From Chloroflexota bacterium (GTDB taxonomy: Bacteria > Chloroflexota > Limnocylindria > QHBO01): a DNA stretch of 14,182 nucleotides. Numbering within the stretch: the first letter of the stretch is position 1; each line of letters starts with the position of its first letter. The notes beneath the pieces were generated by a model. The model had not been told where the DNA came from. It did not search any database and saw only the letters and a list, made by a program, of their open reading frames with translations. Of the stretch, positions 13,400 to 14,182 are shown one piece after another. Location: NCBI GenBank assembly GCA_024636135.1, contig JAGXHP010000044.1:1-14182 (forward strand), read 5' to 3'. Made by a program: the position numbers and the translations under genes.

Positions 13400-13738
13400 T
13401 CAGGCCTCGACTCGACCCACCGATACGGCCAGTCCGATCAGCACGATGGTCGCCCCCGGTCGGCCGCGCATCCGCTGATTGACAGCCCAGACGAGCGCAT
13501 CCGCACGCAGGCCGAGCTCCTGCGCCAGCATCGGATCCGATGCCTCGACGTGGGCGGTGCCGCCGGTGACGCGTCGCACTCGACTGCTGAGCGGCCCGCG
13601 CTCGAGGCGCGTCTCCGCCATCGTCTCCGCCCAGGCGAGCCGGACCTGCGCCACGGCCAGCTGTTCGGCCGCCGCCGGCCCCATGCATGCCGCCAGGGCG
13701 CGCTGAACGGCCACTCCCGCCTCCTCGCGCCCGCTCAT
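13400..13738 (-). CDS. dciA: DUF721 / DciA-like protein
   Basis: 112 residues with the DUF721 pattern: an N-terminal helical part, then VRLAWAETMAETRLERGPLSSRVRRV (two halves around residues 32-57), the strand TAHVEASDPMLAQELG (61-76) and a final helix. DciA loads or recruits the replicative helicase DnaB in bacteria that lack DnaC/DnaI, and the gene often adjoins recF or gyrB near the origin. Its ATG lies within the recF stop (ATGA overlap), with GGAG 8 nt upstream, so the two genes are translationally coupled. Assignment rests on the domain pattern and on recF adjacency. Confidence 0.8.
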   Translation of the reverse strand: MSGREEAGVAVQRALAACMGPAAAEQLAVAQVRLAWAETMAETRLERGPLSSRVRRVTGGTAHVEASDPMLAQELGLRADALVWAVNQRMRGRPGATIVLIGLAVSVGRVEA

Positions 13739-14182
13739 GCCTCCGGCTCCAGTCTGCCGGCTGCGATCCGCCAGATCGCAGCGCTGCGGCTCCTGGCCGC
13801 ATCGAGCGTTCCCGGGTCGGCGGTCGTGACGATGACCTGCCCCCGGCCGGCGATGAGGTCGGACAGGCGCGTCGCGCGGTCGGGGTCGAGCTCACTGAAG
13901 ACGTCGTCGAGCAGCACAACGGGCCGGGGGCCGTCGGCGCCCAGCAGGTCGGTCTCCGCCAGCTTCATGGCCAGGATGATCGTGCGCTGCTGCCCACGGC
14001 TGGCGTGGCTGGCGACGTCGCGGCCACCGAGCTCGGCGCGCAGGTCGTCTCGTTGAGGCCCGACCAGGCTGACGCCGTTCCACGCCTCCTTCTGCTGGAC
14101 GTCCGCGATCCGGCGCCGATACGCCGCCGCGAGCTCGTCCGGCGACGGAATGGCGGCGCTGCCTCGCTCGGGCCATGCCTCC
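13735..14182 (-). CDS. recF: RecF, C-terminal part (5' end beyond window)
   Basis: The last 148 residues are visible; the gene continues past the right edge. Recognisable features are VGPQRDDL, the ABC-type signature ASRGQQRTIILAMKLAE and the Walker B/D-loop VVLLDDVFSELD, followed by a RecF-type end, QVIVTTADPGTL. RecF is the SMC-like ATPase that works with RecO and RecR to load RecA on gapped DNA. Overlap with dciA at the stop codon and the typical dnaA-dnaN-recF setting suggest that the replication origin region lies beyond the right edge; that last point is inference. Confidence 0.93.
   Translation of the reverse strand, partial: EAWPERGSAAIPSPDELAAAYRRRIADVQQKEAWNGVSLVGPQRDDLRAELGGRDVASHASRGQQRTIILAMKLAETDLLGADGPRPVVLLDDVFSELDPDRATRLSDLIAGRGQVIVTTADPGTLDAARSRSAAIWRIAAGRLEPEA

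Noticed and set aside
1..14182. tRNA, rRNA, CRISPR, insertion sequence or attachment sites
   Set aside because: Looked for cloverleaf-like stems with a TTCGA arm, regular repeat-spacer structure, transposase motifs and terminal repeats by eye; none found.

Overview
This is a very GC-rich, gene-dense bacterial window with no rRNA, tRNA, CRISPR array or recognisable mobile element. Gene content (recF overlapping dciA, a bifunctional-nuclease-family protein, Gpi18/PMT-type GT-C mannosyltransferases, DrrA-like exporters, many short or absent Shine-Dalgarno leaders) fits a free-living high-GC lineage such as Chloroflexota (Limnocylindria-like) or a relative of Actinomycetota. That placement is inference from gene style, not from a marker gene.

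Region 1 (1-3350, minus strand) is an ABC-2 exporter operon read from high to low coordinates. It starts at a strong sigma70-type promoter (TTGACA, 18 bp, TAGAAT) about 340 nt before the first structural gene. A long leader follows, holding a 34-codon ORF, a rho-independent terminator with competing pairings, and a second strong hairpin. Then come an ATPase with an Asp/His-rich tail, a 65-residue very basic protein with an 11-nt perfect anti-SD match, the membrane permease, and a tandem-GNAT acetyltransferase that runs off the left edge. The leader looks like an attenuator controlling the exporter.

Region 2 (3542-10545) is a divergently organised glycosyl-transfer cluster. On the minus strand lies a 1519-residue membrane protein joining a Gpi18/GT87-like mannosyltransferase to a GT39 protein O-mannosyltransferase; the GT39 half is interrupted by a roughly 350-residue beta-rich, propeller-like insert. 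On the plus strand, a DUF2723 (TMEM260-like) transferase overlaps by ATGA with a GT2 polyprenyl-phosphate-mannose-synthase-like enzyme. Together they resemble a donor synthase plus extracytoplasmic acceptor transferases, i.e. a surface or protein O-mannosylation module.

Region 3 (10554-14182, minus strand) begins at the right edge with the C-terminal part of recF, overlapped by dciA (DUF721). Behind its own TATAAT promoter comes a 741-residue protein with a degenerate PP2C-like domain, one membrane segment and an extracytoplasmic propeller-like domain. A bifunctional nuclease family (DUF151) gene that looks leaderless follows. It converges on the GT2 gene, and the two stop codons lie on opposite arms of one small hairpin.
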